DNA of 64,000 nt, taken from Halalkalibacter oceani. GTDB taxonomy: Bacteria > Bacillota > Bacilli > Bacillales > Bacillaceae_D. The notes beneath the pieces are model-generated. The model saw nothing but the letters and a program-made list of their open reading frames with translations. It searched no databases and was not told the origin of the DNA. The translations under genes were made by a program, and so were the position numbers. Shown in pieces: positions 34,579-43,629 of this stretch (its first letter is position 1; every line of letters begins with the position of its first letter). The stretch spans positions 39,100 through 103,099 of the forward strand of contig NZ_JAMBOS010000012.1 in NCBI RefSeq assembly GCF_023715705.1. The letters are read 5' to 3'.

Positions 34579-35997
34579 TTATCCGTAAATAAAACGCGCT
34601 CCGGCAATTCCTGGATTCGTCATCTCCTTCGGATCGAGAATTTCGTTCAGCTCTTCCTCTGATAAAATACCTCGCTCCAGACAAATTTCCCGAACCGGGC
34701 GTCCGGTTTGAATCGCTTCTTTGGCAATTCTTGTCGCGACTTCATAGCCGACATGTGGATTAATCGCTGTAATGATCCCGACGCTGTGCTCGACAACATG
34801 ACGGCAATGCTCGATATTGGCCGTAATTCCTTCAATTGCGTATTTCCGGAAAACATCGATCCCGTTTTTAAGAATCGATAAAGACTGAAGCAGATTGAAT
34901 ACAAGTACCGGCTCCATCACATTCAGCTCAAGCTGCCCCGCCTCTGACGCAATGCTGATCGTATGGTCGTTACCGATGACCTGGAAGGAAATCTGGTTGA
35001 CCACCTCACACATGACCGGGTTGACTTTTCCCGGCATGATCGAAGAACCCGGCTGGCGCGCCGGCAAATTAATTTCATTTAATCCGGTACGCGGTCCTGA
35101 GCTCATCAGACGCAAGTCATTCGCCATTTTTGACAGGTTGATTGCCATAATCTTTAACGCACTTGAAACCTCCGTATAGGCATCTGTATTTTGCGTCGCA
35201 TCGACTAAGTCCTCCGCCGTCTTAAACGGATACCCTGTTAGATCGGCTAAGTACGTCGCTACTTTTTCAATGTATTCCGGCTTCGCGTTCAGACCGGTCC
35301 CAACTGCCGTCGCTCCCATGTTGATCTCATAAAGATGATCAACAGAGCGGCTGATCCGGCGCAGGTCGCGGCTCAGCACGCGGCGATAGGCGCCAAATTC
35401 CTGCCCCATCCGAATCGGCACTGCGTCCTGAAGATGAGTGCGTCCCATCTTTAACACACCATCAAATTCGATTTCCTTATCCTTCATCGCCTCGATTAAA
35501 CGCTCGAGTTCTTCGCGCAGTCCTTTGGCCAGCGAAAGGCAGGCGATATGAATCGCCGTCGGGAAAGCGTCGTTCGTCGATTGCGCCATGTTGACATGCG
35601 TATTAGGACTGACACGCATGTACTCTCCTTTTTCCCCGCCGAGTATTTCGATCGCCCGATTGGCAATGACCTCGTTGGCATTCATATTGAAAGACGTGCC
35701 GGCCCCACCTTGAATCGCATCGACAATGAATTGATCCTGCAGCTTCCCGTCGATGATTTCATCAGCCGCGGCCATAATCGCATCCGCAATATTGGCCGGA
35801 AGCACGCCGACATCGCGGTTAGCCATAGCCGCCGCCTTCTTGACATAACCAAATGCCCGAATCAGCTCAGGATGGGGAGGGTAACCCGTGATTGGAAAAT
35901 TCTCTCTCGCGCGCATCGTCTGAATTCCGTAATAGGCATCCTTCGGTACTTCTTTCTCACCAATTAAATCTCGTTCCGTACGATATGTTGACATCAT
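34579..35997 (-). CDS. aspA: aspartate ammonia-lyase AspA
   Basis: 472 residues (the adjacent second ATG would give 471), with AAGGAG just upstream. It deaminates aspartate to fumarate reversibly. The superfamily signature GSSIMPGKVNP is at about 317-327. Aspartase-specific stretches include GGAGTSFNMNANEV (97-110), QSTNDAFPTAIH and VDATQNTDAYTEV (265-277), which differ from the fumC at 1.3 kb. Both enzymes feed the fumarate pool. It is a single gene upstream of yqgU, with its own terminator. Confidence 0.95.
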   Translation of the reverse strand: MMSTYRTERDLIGEKEVPKDAYYGIQTMRARENFPITGYPPHPELIRAFGYVKKAAAMANRDVGVLPANIADAIMAAADEIIDGKLQDQFIVDAIQGGAGTSFNMNANEVIANRAIEILGGEKGEYMRVSPNTHVNMAQSTNDAFPTAIHIACLSLAKGLREELERLIEAMKDKEIEFDGVLKMGRTHLQDAVPIRMGQEFGAYRRVLSRDLRRISRSVDHLYEINMGATAVGTGLNAKPEYIEKVATYLADLTGYPFKTAEDLVDATQNTDAYTEVSSALKIMAINLSKMANDLRLMSSGPRTGLNEINLPARQPGSSIMPGKVNPVMCEVVNQISFQVIGNDHTISIASEAGQLELNVMEPVLVFNLLQSLSILKNGIDVFRKYAIEGITANIEHCRHVVEHSVGIITAINPHVGYEVATRIAKEAIQTGRPVREICLERGILSEEELNEILDPKEMTNPGIAGARFIYG

Positions 35998-36056
35998 CTT
36001 AGCTCCTTCATCTATATCAATCAATGATTGTCCTTACATTATACTATGTGAATGGA

Positions 36057-37025
36057 TTATATCTGTTGACGGCTCTCGCTTGCCAGCCAGGCTCCGCCTA
36101 TCACTCCGGCATCATTGCCAAGCGTTGCTATTTTAAAGCGTACCCCTTCTTTTACCCGCTGTAACGCGTAGCGGGAAAAATAGTGCTCAATCACCGCAAG
36201 CAAAGGCTCTCCTGCTCTTGAAACGCCACCGCCGATCACGATGATTTCAGGATTGAGCGCATTTGCCAGATTGGCGAGCGCCAGTCCCAGATGAAAGCCG
36301 ACTTCTTTAACAACCTTTTCAGCAGTTTCATCCGCTTCAGCATACGCCTCAAACACCTCTTTTGCAGTAAGTACACCGTTTCTTTGTAAATGGCGGTGAA
36401 GCACGCTGTCAGGCGCGGCAGTTGCTTGCTCAACAGCCAGCCTGGCAATGCCGGTCGCTGAAGCAATCGTTTCAAGACAGCCTGTTTTCCCGCAGTTGCA
36501 GGGCGCTCCCCCTTCAGCGACAGCGGTAAGATGACCAATTTCACCGGCCATCCCGTTGACGCCGTGAAGAATGCGGCCATTGGAGATAATTCCGCCGCCC
36601 ACGCCGGTACCGAGAGTGACACAGAGCAGGTTTGCCGCTCCTTCCCCTGCTCCGCGCCACATTTCACCGAGCGCGGCCATATTGGCATCATTGTCCACCA
36701 CGACGGGAAAGCCTGTCTTTTGTTCAAGCTCGTCTTTCAGTGGAAAATTACGCCAGCCAATATTCACCGCCTGATGGACAAATCCGGTCTCCATTTCAAA
36801 AAAACACGGGGCACCGAGGCCGAGGCCGGCGAGCCTGACATCCTGTTGTTTGTGTTTTTGCCATTTTTGCGCGATCTCATTCGCGATATCCCTTGTAATA
36901 TACTTGCCTTCATCCTGTTTGTTTGTAGGTATCTCCCATTTTGTGACGATGTCACCCGTTGCTGTGACAAAGGCCATTTTAATCGTCGTACCACCAACGT
37001 CGATACCTACATACCACTCTTTCAT
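36057..37025 (-). CDS. glcK: ROK-family glucokinase GlcK
   Basis: 322 residues from the ATG at 37023-37025, with AAGGTG ahead; a GTG three codons upstream is less likely. VGIDVGGTTIKM (phosphate-binding), VVDNDANMAALGE, and the ROK zinc motif CNCGKTGCLE (about 173-182) identify a cytosolic ATP-glucokinase of the Bacillus type. It lies next to yqgQ, as in B. subtilis. Confidence 0.95.
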   Translation of the reverse strand: MKEWYVGIDVGGTTIKMAFVTATGDIVTKWEIPTNKQDEGKYITRDIANEIAQKWQKHKQQDVRLAGLGLGAPCFFEMETGFVHQAVNIGWRNFPLKDELEQKTGFPVVVDNDANMAALGEMWRGAGEGAANLLCVTLGTGVGGGIISNGRILHGVNGMAGEIGHLTAVAEGGAPCNCGKTGCLETIASATGIARLAVEQATAAPDSVLHRHLQRNGVLTAKEVFEAYAEADETAEKVVKEVGFHLGLALANLANALNPEIIVIGGGVSRAGEPLLAVIEHYFSRYALQRVKEGVRFKIATLGNDAGVIGGAWLASESRQQI

Positions 37026-37037
37026 TATCGTCACCTT

Positions 37038-37232
37038 CTATTCCTTTCGTCCTGACGCTTCCTGCCGTAAGATGAGCAACGCTTGTTGAAACACAGTCTG
37101 ATCAATCATCTTCCACTCATAAAGCTCGCGAATCTCGCCCTCCATCAATTCAAGATCGAGCCCGCGATCTTTTGTATAAATGATTGTCCCGTATTTTTTC
37201 AGGAGCTGCATAACATCAAACATTGTTTTCAC
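37038..37232 (-). CDS. yqgQ: YqgQ (DUF910) small protein
   Basis: 64 residues from GTG 37230-37232, chosen because GAGGTGAGG precedes it and because the N-terminus KTMFDVMQLLKKYG then aligns with YqgQ. YTKDRGLDLELMEGEIRELYEWKMID is the conserved helical core. Its function is unknown. The stop lies 12 bases before glcK, so they are one unit. Confidence 0.88.
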   Translation of the reverse strand: MKTMFDVMQLLKKYGTIIYTKDRGLDLELMEGEIRELYEWKMIDQTVFQQALLILRQEASGRKE

Positions 37233-37251
37233 GATCCTCACCTCACCCTTA

Positions 37252-37764
37252 TTATAACAGCTTCATAATGGTTACGAAAAGGAGCCAAACTAAAGGAGTG
37301 AAGGCAATATACGTATAACGCCAAAGAACCTGCCGAATTTGAATTTGTATGAAAACTCCGAGAATAAGAGCAGCCGCAAACAGGACGCTGACAAACAGTG
37401 TAAAAAACGTTCGCAATTCAATTAATCCCCACTCGACGCCCATCAGGAAAAACAAAAAAGCGAGCAACGAGACCACAATCCGGTCATCCGGATGAAAGAA
37501 GCCGAGCGTCGGATGGAAGCGCCTCATGCTGGCAACAATAAACAGCAGCGCGACAACAGCGACGAGATAATCCAATAACCGCAAACTGATCCATCCCGTT
37601 AAAAACATCCCCGTAAGCATACCGAGATAGCATAGAAGAGTAAAACAAACCGTCAGTAAAATGAGCTGTAGCGGCCGGATCTGTTCTTTCGGCGCAACGA
37701 GTAATCCACCAACCGTAACGCCTATCGTCACGATAAAGATCAAAATGGTGAGAATAAACCACAT
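37252..37764 (-). CDS. multi-pass membrane protein of unknown function
   Basis: 170 residues with five hydrophobic segments and almost no soluble domain (WFILTILIFIVTIGVTVGGLLV, LLDYLVAVVALLFIVASM, VVSLLAFLFFLMGV). GTGGAGATCAGC precedes the chosen ATG; a GTG four codons up is an alternative. The family is not recognised. It lies directly upstream of yqgQ-glcK on the same strand and may be the first gene of that unit. Confidence 0.75.
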   Translation of the reverse strand: MWFILTILIFIVTIGVTVGGLLVAPKEQIRPLQLILLTVCFTLLCYLGMLTGMFLTGWISLRLLDYLVAVVALLFIVASMRRFHPTLGFFHPDDRIVVSLLAFLFFLMGVEWGLIELRTFFTLFVSVLFAAALILGVFIQIQIRQVLWRYTYIAFTPLVWLLFVTIMKLL

Positions 37765-37904
37765 GCTGATCTCCACACCTCTCTTTATACTTTAATTTCT
37801 TCTGTCTCAGCCTTGTCAACAGATTCTTTATGGTATGATATGTACGAATGGACAAATTAAGAAGAGCCGGATCAACAACGGATGATCAGTAAAGGAGACT
37901 GAAC

Positions 37905-38318
37905 ATGGAACAAAAAATGAAAGAAGTGATTGACCGGGCCTTGTACGGGGCTCCGGAAATTAAACCTGAGGAGCGGAATCTGTTTCTCTCCACTCTCTTG
38001 GAACGGATCCACCTCGCCCTTACTAAGAAACAGGTCATTAACAAAGGGATGTACAATGAAGTCATTGAGCTGATGAAAACAAAGCGCAATCTTCAACTTT
38101 ATTTAAATGGCAACCTTGGCTACAGCCATTTTTCCAACTACATAAAAGAAGCTGGAACGCACGGCGTCAGCTTCACCTTTGTAACGCCAAAAAAGCTGAC
38201 CCCCTTCGGTCTGATCGTTGCCGATCAAGCCGACCCCATCGAAACGAAGCAGCTGTTTATTAAAGATGAACTGTTTGAGCGCGATATGGAGGAAAGCGGC
38301 GCCGATTTCCTCCCGTAA
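37905..38318 (+). CDS. yueI: YueI-like DUF1694 protein
   Basis: 137 residues, soluble. LYGAPEIKPEERNLFLSTLLERIHLALTKKQV followed by SYIKEAGTHGVSFTFV-like text (here NYIKEAGTHGVSFTFV) matches the DUF1694 family of Bacillus YueI. No enzymatic motif is known. AAAGGAGACTGAAC precedes the ATG. It is divergent from the membrane-protein gene and ends at a bidirectional terminator. Confidence 0.8.
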   Translation: MEQKMKEVIDRALYGAPEIKPEERNLFLSTLLERIHLALTKKQVINKGMYNEVIELMKTKRNLQLYLNGNLGYSHFSNYIKEAGTHGVSFTFVTPKKLTPFGLIVADQADPIETKQLFIKDELFERDMEESGADFLP

Positions 38319-38336
38319 GGATAGCCCGTTTGACAT

Positions 38337-38375
38337 AAAGCAGTCAGGAAAGAACCCCTCTTTCCTGACTGCTTT
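38337..38375. terminator. bidirectional terminator
   Basis: A perfect 17-bp stem (AAAGCAGTCAGGAAAGA and complement) with the loop ACCCC, between the convergent yueI-like and spoVAF-like genes. Confidence 0.85.
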
Positions 38376-38446
38376 ACTAATTGCCGGGAATAGCTCCCAC
38401 TTTGAAAGCCTGACAAAAAGAAAACAAAACCGCTTAGCTTTCCCCG

Positions 38447-39910
38447 TTAGCGGTCCGGATCGTTTGGATGAATCGCGACCGGGCGGCGATTTTTCAGTGG
38501 CATCGGGGCACGGAAGATGACATCCCGCAAAGCGCGACCGTTAAAGGGCAAAAACGGCCACATATACGGCGTTCCAAGCACTTGAATCCGGATGAGCATC
38601 AGGAGCCAGACCGTAATCCCGACGACGAAGCCTCCAAGACCGAACAGCGCCGTCGACAGCAAAAGCGCGACGCGAATCAGACGGTTGGCGAGACTTAATT
38701 CATAGCTTGGCGTCGCGAATGTCCCGACGACCGCCACCGCCAAGTATAAAACAACCTCCGCCGAGAACAGGCCAACATTTATCGCCACCTCGCCGATTAA
38801 CAGGGCAGAAACCAGTCCCAATGCCGTCGCAAGCGGATTCGGCGTATGGATCGCCGCCATCCTCAGCATTTCGATTCCCGCTTCGGCTACGAGAAACTGA
38901 GCGAACAGCGGTACAGCCCCTTCTTTTTCCGCGCCGATGAAGGACAGCACCTCCGGGACAAACTGCTCATTCGTCGCGAGCAAGTACCAAAGCGGCATTA
39001 AAAATAATGAAGCCCAGACTGCACCAAAGCGCACGATCCGCAAACTGGCGCCGACGACCGGCTTTTGCCTGTATTCCTCGGCATGCTGAAGATGATGCCA
39101 GAACGTACTCGGCACTATCATCGCGCTTGGTGAGCCGTCGACGAGCAGCAGAATATGCCCTTCAAACAGATGGGTCGCGGCAACATCGGGACGCTCCGTG
39201 TACCGAATTAGCGGATAAGGCTGATAGTGATGACCGAAGATAAACTCTTCAATGCTTTTATCGGCCATCGGCAGCCCGTCCGTATCAATTTGATCGAGGG
39301 CTTGCTTCATCGCCTCGACATATTCCTGGTCAGCAATATCGGCCAGATAAACAAGCGCTAGGTCCGATTTCGACCGCCGCCCGACCTTGCTATACTCAAC
39401 CCGCATGCTGCGGTCACGGACCCGCCGGCGGATCAGCGCCGCATTCATCACAAGCGTCTCGACGAAGCCATCCTTTGAACCTCTGATCACTTGTTCAGTA
39501 TCCGGCTCCTCCGGCCCCCGGACCGGATACTCCCTTGTATCCAGGATGATGACCTGATCAAGTCCTTCTACGACCAATGCCGCCGGGCCGGCAAGCACCT
39601 CATCAATTACCTCATCCAGATCATCGCTCTTGGCAATCTCGACATAAGGAATCTGATGCTGCATCAGTGTATCTAACGGATTTTCTTTTAACCCGTCCTC
39701 AGGCAGCCGGTTCAGTTCACGCTGAATTTGCGTGAGCGCCGCATCCTTGCCAAAGCCGTCAACAAGAAAGAGCCCCATCCGCCGGCCGCCGTGCTTTAGT
39801 TCCAAATGAATCAGGTCAAAGCTCGCATCGACACCAAGCTCGTCTTTTAAAAAGGCGATGTTCTTCTCAAAATCGCTCGTGACCGGGTGCTTTCTTGACT
39901 CCTCTTCCAT
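38447..39910 (-). CDS. spoVAF: SpoVAF-like GerA-family spore germination protein
   Basis: 487 residues. Residues 1-260 are the cytosolic GerA N-terminal domain: DLDEVIDEVLAGPAALVVEGLD, TREYPVRGPEEPDTEQVIRGSKDGFVETL, VRDRSMR. Four to five membrane segments follow (about 285-455), including AIHTPNPLATALGLV and GTFATPSYELSLANR. The end IHPNDPDR is also SpoVAF-like. In B. subtilis SpoVAF sits in the spore inner membrane and helps the ion-release step of germination, and is encoded in the spoVA operon. Here it stands alone, and no other spoVA gene is within the window. A single GerAA-type receptor subunit is the alternative. Confidence 0.88.
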   Translation of the reverse strand: MEEESRKHPVTSDFEKNIAFLKDELGVDASFDLIHLELKHGGRRMGLFLVDGFGKDAALTQIQRELNRLPEDGLKENPLDTLMQHQIPYVEIAKSDDLDEVIDEVLAGPAALVVEGLDQVIILDTREYPVRGPEEPDTEQVIRGSKDGFVETLVMNAALIRRRVRDRSMRVEYSKVGRRSKSDLALVYLADIADQEYVEAMKQALDQIDTDGLPMADKSIEEFIFGHHYQPYPLIRYTERPDVAATHLFEGHILLLVDGSPSAMIVPSTFWHHLQHAEEYRQKPVVGASLRIVRFGAVWASLFLMPLWYLLATNEQFVPEVLSFIGAEKEGAVPLFAQFLVAEAGIEMLRMAAIHTPNPLATALGLVSALLIGEVAINVGLFSAEVVLYLAVAVVGTFATPSYELSLANRLIRVALLLSTALFGLGGFVVGITVWLLMLIRIQVLGTPYMWPFLPFNGRALRDVIFRAPMPLKNRRPVAIHPNDPDR

Positions 39911-40052
39911 GAAATGACCTCCATTTCACAATCCGTTGATTCCTTTCAAGTATTCGCCTGCGACCCGCTTTCCATTCATTGTCCAAGCATAAGATTGAGC
40001 TTGGCTGCATATGATCAAGCAACGGTTGTCCACGGAAAGGAGGGAATCACGG

Positions 40053-40940
40053 ATGAAAACATGGAAGCTTGCGCTCGCCCTGCTCGTCAGCTCGTTTTGT
40101 GTTGGACTTTTTCTCGTTTTTCAAATTAAGCCTGAACCATTTCGCGATGCGCTGATCTTTTTTCCACTTGATCCGACGGCCTCGTTTTCTGAAGCCAGCT
40201 CAAATATCGAATTTCAAAAGATTGAGGATGAGGATGAATACATACTAAACTGGTCAGTGAGCTCGATTTTAAATCAACAGGCCTACTTGCGCCAGGATGT
40301 TTCGTTGTTATTTGAAGACGGTTATTTAAAAGATATTCTTTCGGCCTGGCGCGAAAATACCGATACGTTACAGCTTGAAAAAGATGTTCGCTCTGATGAC
40401 AGTGGTCATTACCAGGTCATAACCTTTCATCATGCCGAGATTCATTATCCAAATGACGTCATTAAAAGCGCACAAACATTAAGTGTTGATGAGCTTTACG
40501 TCATTGATTCACCACTTCGGCCGCTGCATTCGTTTACGATCCCGGCGACTGATGAGGACGCTGAAAGCAAACGGATTCTTGACTATATTTTGTCGCAGCA
40601 GCAGCTATATGAATGGGAATCCCTGCTTAAGCATTACCAGCTGTCAAAAGAAAACTACAGCCTGATCGCGCTGACAGATCTCGCCAAATACGAGCACCAG
40701 CCTCTGCCCCATTTGACAGAAGGAGAGACCAGCCGTTTTCTCGGCGGTCTCTGGGAAGGACTTTATAAACATTATGTACTGGGCATCACCCGTCAGGACG
40801 GAGCGCCTCTTTCCCCGGTCGGCAGTACGGTTCCGCTCATCCTGATTCCGCACAGCGGTGATCATTTCTTTATCTTATTTCGCACAGCGGACGGCGAGCC
40901 CGTTCAGCTTTTACAGACGATTATGTCAGAGGATCGGTAA
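40053..40940 (+). CDS. membrane-anchored hypothetical protein
   Basis: 295 residues from the ATG at 40053 (AAGGAGGGAATCACGG). There is one N-terminal signal anchor (about 6-23), then an acidic extracellular domain without cysteines. FRDALIFFPLDPTASF and LTDLAKYEHQPLPHLTEGE are its most distinctive stretches. I do not recognise the family. It is divergent from the spoVAF-like gene. Its last 20 bases overlap the 3' end of the convergent yqgP. Confidence 0.75.
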   Translation: MKTWKLALALLVSSFCVGLFLVFQIKPEPFRDALIFFPLDPTASFSEASSNIEFQKIEDEDEYILNWSVSSILNQQAYLRQDVSLLFEDGYLKDILSAWRENTDTLQLEKDVRSDDSGHYQVITFHHAEIHYPNDVIKSAQTLSVDELYVIDSPLRPLHSFTIPATDEDAESKRILDYILSQQQLYEWESLLKHYQLSKENYSLIALTDLAKYEHQPLPHLTEGETSRFLGGLWEGLYKHYVLGITRQDGAPLSPVGSTVPLILIPHSGDHFFILFRTADGEPVQLLQTIMSEDR

Positions 40941-42456
40941 TTTGCTCGTACAAATCCTCGTACATCGGCTCGTTCGGCTCTAATTGAATCGCGCGTTCTA
41001 ACGATGCCCTCGCTTCCTCTGTCTCGCCCAGCTCCAAGTAGATGAGCGCCAGATTGTAGTGAGCCTGATGAAAATCGGAGCGCTGTTGAATCACCTCAAG
41101 CAGAAGCTGCCGCGCCTCCTCGTAATTGCCGAACATCGCTTCTGCATAGGCTAGCAGGAATGGAGCCTCCGGCATGTCGGCTCCATTTTCGACCGCCTGC
41201 TGCAAGAAAGGATAGGCTTTCTCAACCTCCTCCTGCTGCAAATATTCCTGCCCGATTTGCAACGATAGCAGGGCAGACGGAGCCTTTTGCTCATTGATCA
41301 TTCCATACGCGAGCAATCCGCCGATACTCACGACTGTCAGCACAAATGCCCCCAGCTGTCTGGCCGATTTCGCATGCTTTGGCAAATGGACGATGGCAGA
41401 AGCTAAAAAGCCGCCAATCAGCCCGCCGACATGAGCGCCATTATCGATCATCGGCACCGTCAGACCAAAAATTAAATTCAGTCCGAGGACGAACAGCAAA
41501 CTTTTCCCCATTGTCCGGAAAAATAGTTTTTTGTGAATGGTACCAAAATAGAGAAGCGCGCCAAAGCAGCCAAAAATCGCTCCAGACGCCCCGGCCGCCA
41601 CCTGTTCATTAAACGCAAAGCTGGCGGCCGAGCCAAACACTCCGGCGATAAAGTAGATCACGAGAAAGCGCCCCGTCCCATACATCCGCTCTACTGCCCC
41701 GCCTAAGTAGAACAAGGCTAGTGAATTCATAAAAAGATGCAGGAAGCCAATATGGAGAAACATCGCCGAGACGAGGCGCCACCATTCTCCTTGCATAATC
41801 GCCGGATTATATTTCGCTCCGAATTCAATTAATGTCAAGACGGATGTACTGCCCCCGTTCTGTTCCAGCGTCCAGTACATGACAGCGATCAAAGCGAGCA
41901 GCACGTAGATCATCCGCGGCTTCGCGAATAAAAATAGCTGCCGCTCCTCGCGCTCACGCTTTTGTGCCCTTTCGGCAACCTCCCGTTGCAGCCGCCTTGT
42001 CGTCAATTCGATTTCCTCAACCGAATTCATATCCGTCGCTTGCGGCAGCATCTGCCCGCGGACGGACACCTCGCCACCGGAAGCCGCCTCCCTTGTGACA
42101 AGTGAGGTATAAACGGTTGTTTTCTTTTGTTTATTCGCTGCCAGAGGCTTTTGCAGCTCCTCCCAGGAGTCAACCGGAGGATAAACGCTAATATAGAGAT
42201 TCTCGCCGATCAGCTCATGTAGCCGGAGCTGACGACGCAGTTGTTCAAACCGGCTTACAGAGTCGACGATATCGCGTTTTAACCAGTTCGCCCAATCGAC
42301 ATCCGCTCTGACAATTCGCAAAATCCGCCGCGGCTTAGACTCCTCATCCTCGAGCCATGCTTCATTTCCCTCCTGTTGCAGCAGACGGTAGCCTTGATTG
42401 ATCATTAAATAGTGGATCACTTTCCAGTAATATGCATCGTGCTGTTCCGCCTCCAC
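40921..42456 (-). CDS. yqgP: YqgP/GluP-type rhomboid protease with TPR repeats
   Basis: 511 residues from a GTG with GGGAGGAGTATC upstream. Residues 1-180 are a cytosolic domain. A seven-span rhomboid core follows, with the conserved HLFMNSLALFYLGG, the nucleophile AGASGAIFGCFG (Ser in GASG) and the partner His in NGAHVGGLIGGF. At least two tetratricopeptide repeats lie in the C-terminal 130 residues (LGETEEARASLERAIQLEP). This order matches B. subtilis YqgP, an intramembrane protease that cleaves the Mg transporter MgtE under Mn stress. Confidence 0.94.
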   Translation of the reverse strand: MEAEQHDAYYWKVIHYLMINQGYRLLQQEGNEAWLEDEESKPRRILRIVRADVDWANWLKRDIVDSVSRFEQLRRQLRLHELIGENLYISVYPPVDSWEELQKPLAANKQKKTTVYTSLVTREAASGGEVSVRGQMLPQATDMNSVEEIELTTRRLQREVAERAQKREREERQLFLFAKPRMIYVLLALIAVMYWTLEQNGGSTSVLTLIEFGAKYNPAIMQGEWWRLVSAMFLHIGFLHLFMNSLALFYLGGAVERMYGTGRFLVIYFIAGVFGSAASFAFNEQVAAGASGAIFGCFGALLYFGTIHKKLFFRTMGKSLLFVLGLNLIFGLTVPMIDNGAHVGGLIGGFLASAIVHLPKHAKSARQLGAFVLTVVSIGGLLAYGMINEQKAPSALLSLQIGQEYLQQEEVEKAYPFLQQAVENGADMPEAPFLLAYAEAMFGNYEEARQLLLEVIQQRSDFHQAHYNLALIYLELGETEEARASLERAIQLEPNEPMYEDLYEQITDPLT

Positions 42457-42518
42457 GATACTCCTCCCTCCGGCCGGCGTTTCTCATTCAATAAAAAAAC
42501 GCGTAGCGTCCTTTCTTA

Positions 42519-42612
42519 GAAGCGGCGTGCGGAGCCGTTACCATCGTTTAAAGATGGCTGAAAACGGGGTTCTTTCAGACATCCGCGTAACGTCGAAGCC
42601 AACGCTCCGCCC
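42519..42612. repeat. nested palindrome, most divergent copy
   Basis: The inner stem GATGGCTGAAA (42553-42563) pairs with TTTCAGACATC (42573-42583) around ACGGGGTTC. Outer arms GCGGAGCCGTTAC and GTAACGTCGAAGCC...GCTCCGC pair in part. It shares the design and the GGGGTT loop with other copies but little stem sequence. Confidence 0.6.
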
Positions 42613-42658
42613 CTAATCATCCCGAAATTTTTATACTTTCTTATCTTTTAAAAAGAAG

Positions 42659-42698
42659 CCTGAACCAGTAAAAACAAGCTTGTTTTTGGCCTGGTCAG
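42659..42698 (-). terminator. terminator of the 66-residue membrane protein
   Basis: CCTGAACCAG with CTGGTCAG forms the outer stem and AAAACAAGCTTGTTTT the inner one, 20 bases after the stop at 42718. Confidence 0.7.
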
Positions 42699-42717
42699 AC
42701 TCCTCTCATTACTGTGG

Positions 42718-42918
42718 CTATTGGTGCTGTGGTTGACGGTTTGACAGCACAGATCCCAACACTTTATCACGGACAGTCGGAATCTGCATCGCCATACTGA
42801 TCGCAACCTTTCTCAGCCAACGCTTTCCTAAAAAAGCGTTTATGACTCGATAGCGGTACTTATACAACAAATAGCAAGAAAAAACGAACGATACCATCGT
42901 AACGAAACGCTGTAACAT
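42718..42918 (-). CDS. small membrane protein of unknown function
   Basis: 66 residues: one hydrophobic helix at about 6-20 (VTMVSFVFSCYLLYKYRY) and a basic C-terminal part (GKRWLRKVAISMAMQIPTVRDKVLG). AAAAAGGAGGGATACG is a strong ribosome binding site. I do not recognise the family with certainty. It is transcribed in the same direction as the membrane-anchored protein 41 bp upstream. Confidence 0.75.
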   Translation of the reverse strand: MLQRFVTMVSFVFSCYLLYKYRYRVINAFLGKRWLRKVAISMAMQIPTVRDKVLGSVLSNRQPQHQ

Positions 42919-42959
42919 CGTATCCCTCCTTTTTCTTACTATACGTCAGTGAGAAGAAT

Positions 42960-43601
42960 TTATCCGAAAGAATCTGATCTTGCCAATACTTGCAAGTATT
43001 GATCGATCTCCATATACTTCTGCTTGCTTCCATAGGCCTCCGTGACGCCATAGGGCGGATCCGTCAGCCGGTTCACATGGACATCCAAATCGTGAACGAG
43101 TTGATATAAATACGTTAGCGCAGTTTTTTCCTGAAAGACGTATGTGATGCGGCTGAGAACGACAATTTTCTCCATATCATTCATCAGCTCAAATGGCACC
43201 TGCTTTCTATAAAAAAGCTCATTGACCGACCTTTGAAACAAGCGCCATTCGCTTGTTTCCAATAATTCGAGCCAATGATCGCTGTCCGTCTGCTGCACAA
43301 TCGTTTCCAGGTAGGTGCGCTGCTCCCCGATGCGCGCTTTCATTTTCTCTCTTAATTCACTTAACGATTCCTCTGCAAATATCTCTTCAAAATCCGGAAG
43401 CTCTCTTTCAACAGCCTGCTCAGACAGACCGTCATTGACAACGGGATCTTCCTGCACGGCTACAGCTTCTTTTGTCTCCCTCTCCATCTCTGCTGCCATC
43501 ATTCCTTGCTCGGGTGTTCGAATTTCTCGAAATCCAATCAGCGCTACTAATATGACTATGAAAGCCAAGCCAATGTATAATCGCTTCTTTCCCCTAAACA
43601 A
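42960..43601 (-). CDS. membrane-anchored hypothetical protein, TTG start
   Basis: 213 residues beginning at a TTG, with GGGGAGGG nine bases upstream; the nearby ATG is out of frame. A signal anchor (about 8-24, YIGLAFIVILVALIGF) is followed by an acidic linker and a helical domain rich in Leu and Glu (LELLETSEWRLFQRSVNELFYRK). There is no known motif. It lies 28 bp after moeB on the same strand. Confidence 0.7.
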   Translation of the reverse strand: MFRGKKRLYIGLAFIVILVALIGFREIRTPEQGMMAAEMERETKEAVAVQEDPVVNDGLSEQAVERELPDFEEIFAEESLSELREKMKARIGEQRTYLETIVQQTDSDHWLELLETSEWRLFQRSVNELFYRKQVPFELMNDMEKIVVLSRITYVFQEKTALTYLYQLVHDLDVHVNRLTDPPYGVTEAYGSKQKYMEIDQYLQVLARSDSFG

Positions 43602-43629
43602 AGATCCATGCCCTCCCCTTCAATGAACA

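Larger units (their letters stand above)
42457..42717. other. gap with palindrome copy and terminator
   Basis: No gene. It contains the divergent nested palindrome (42519-42612) and the terminator of the next gene (42659-42698). Confidence 0.6.
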
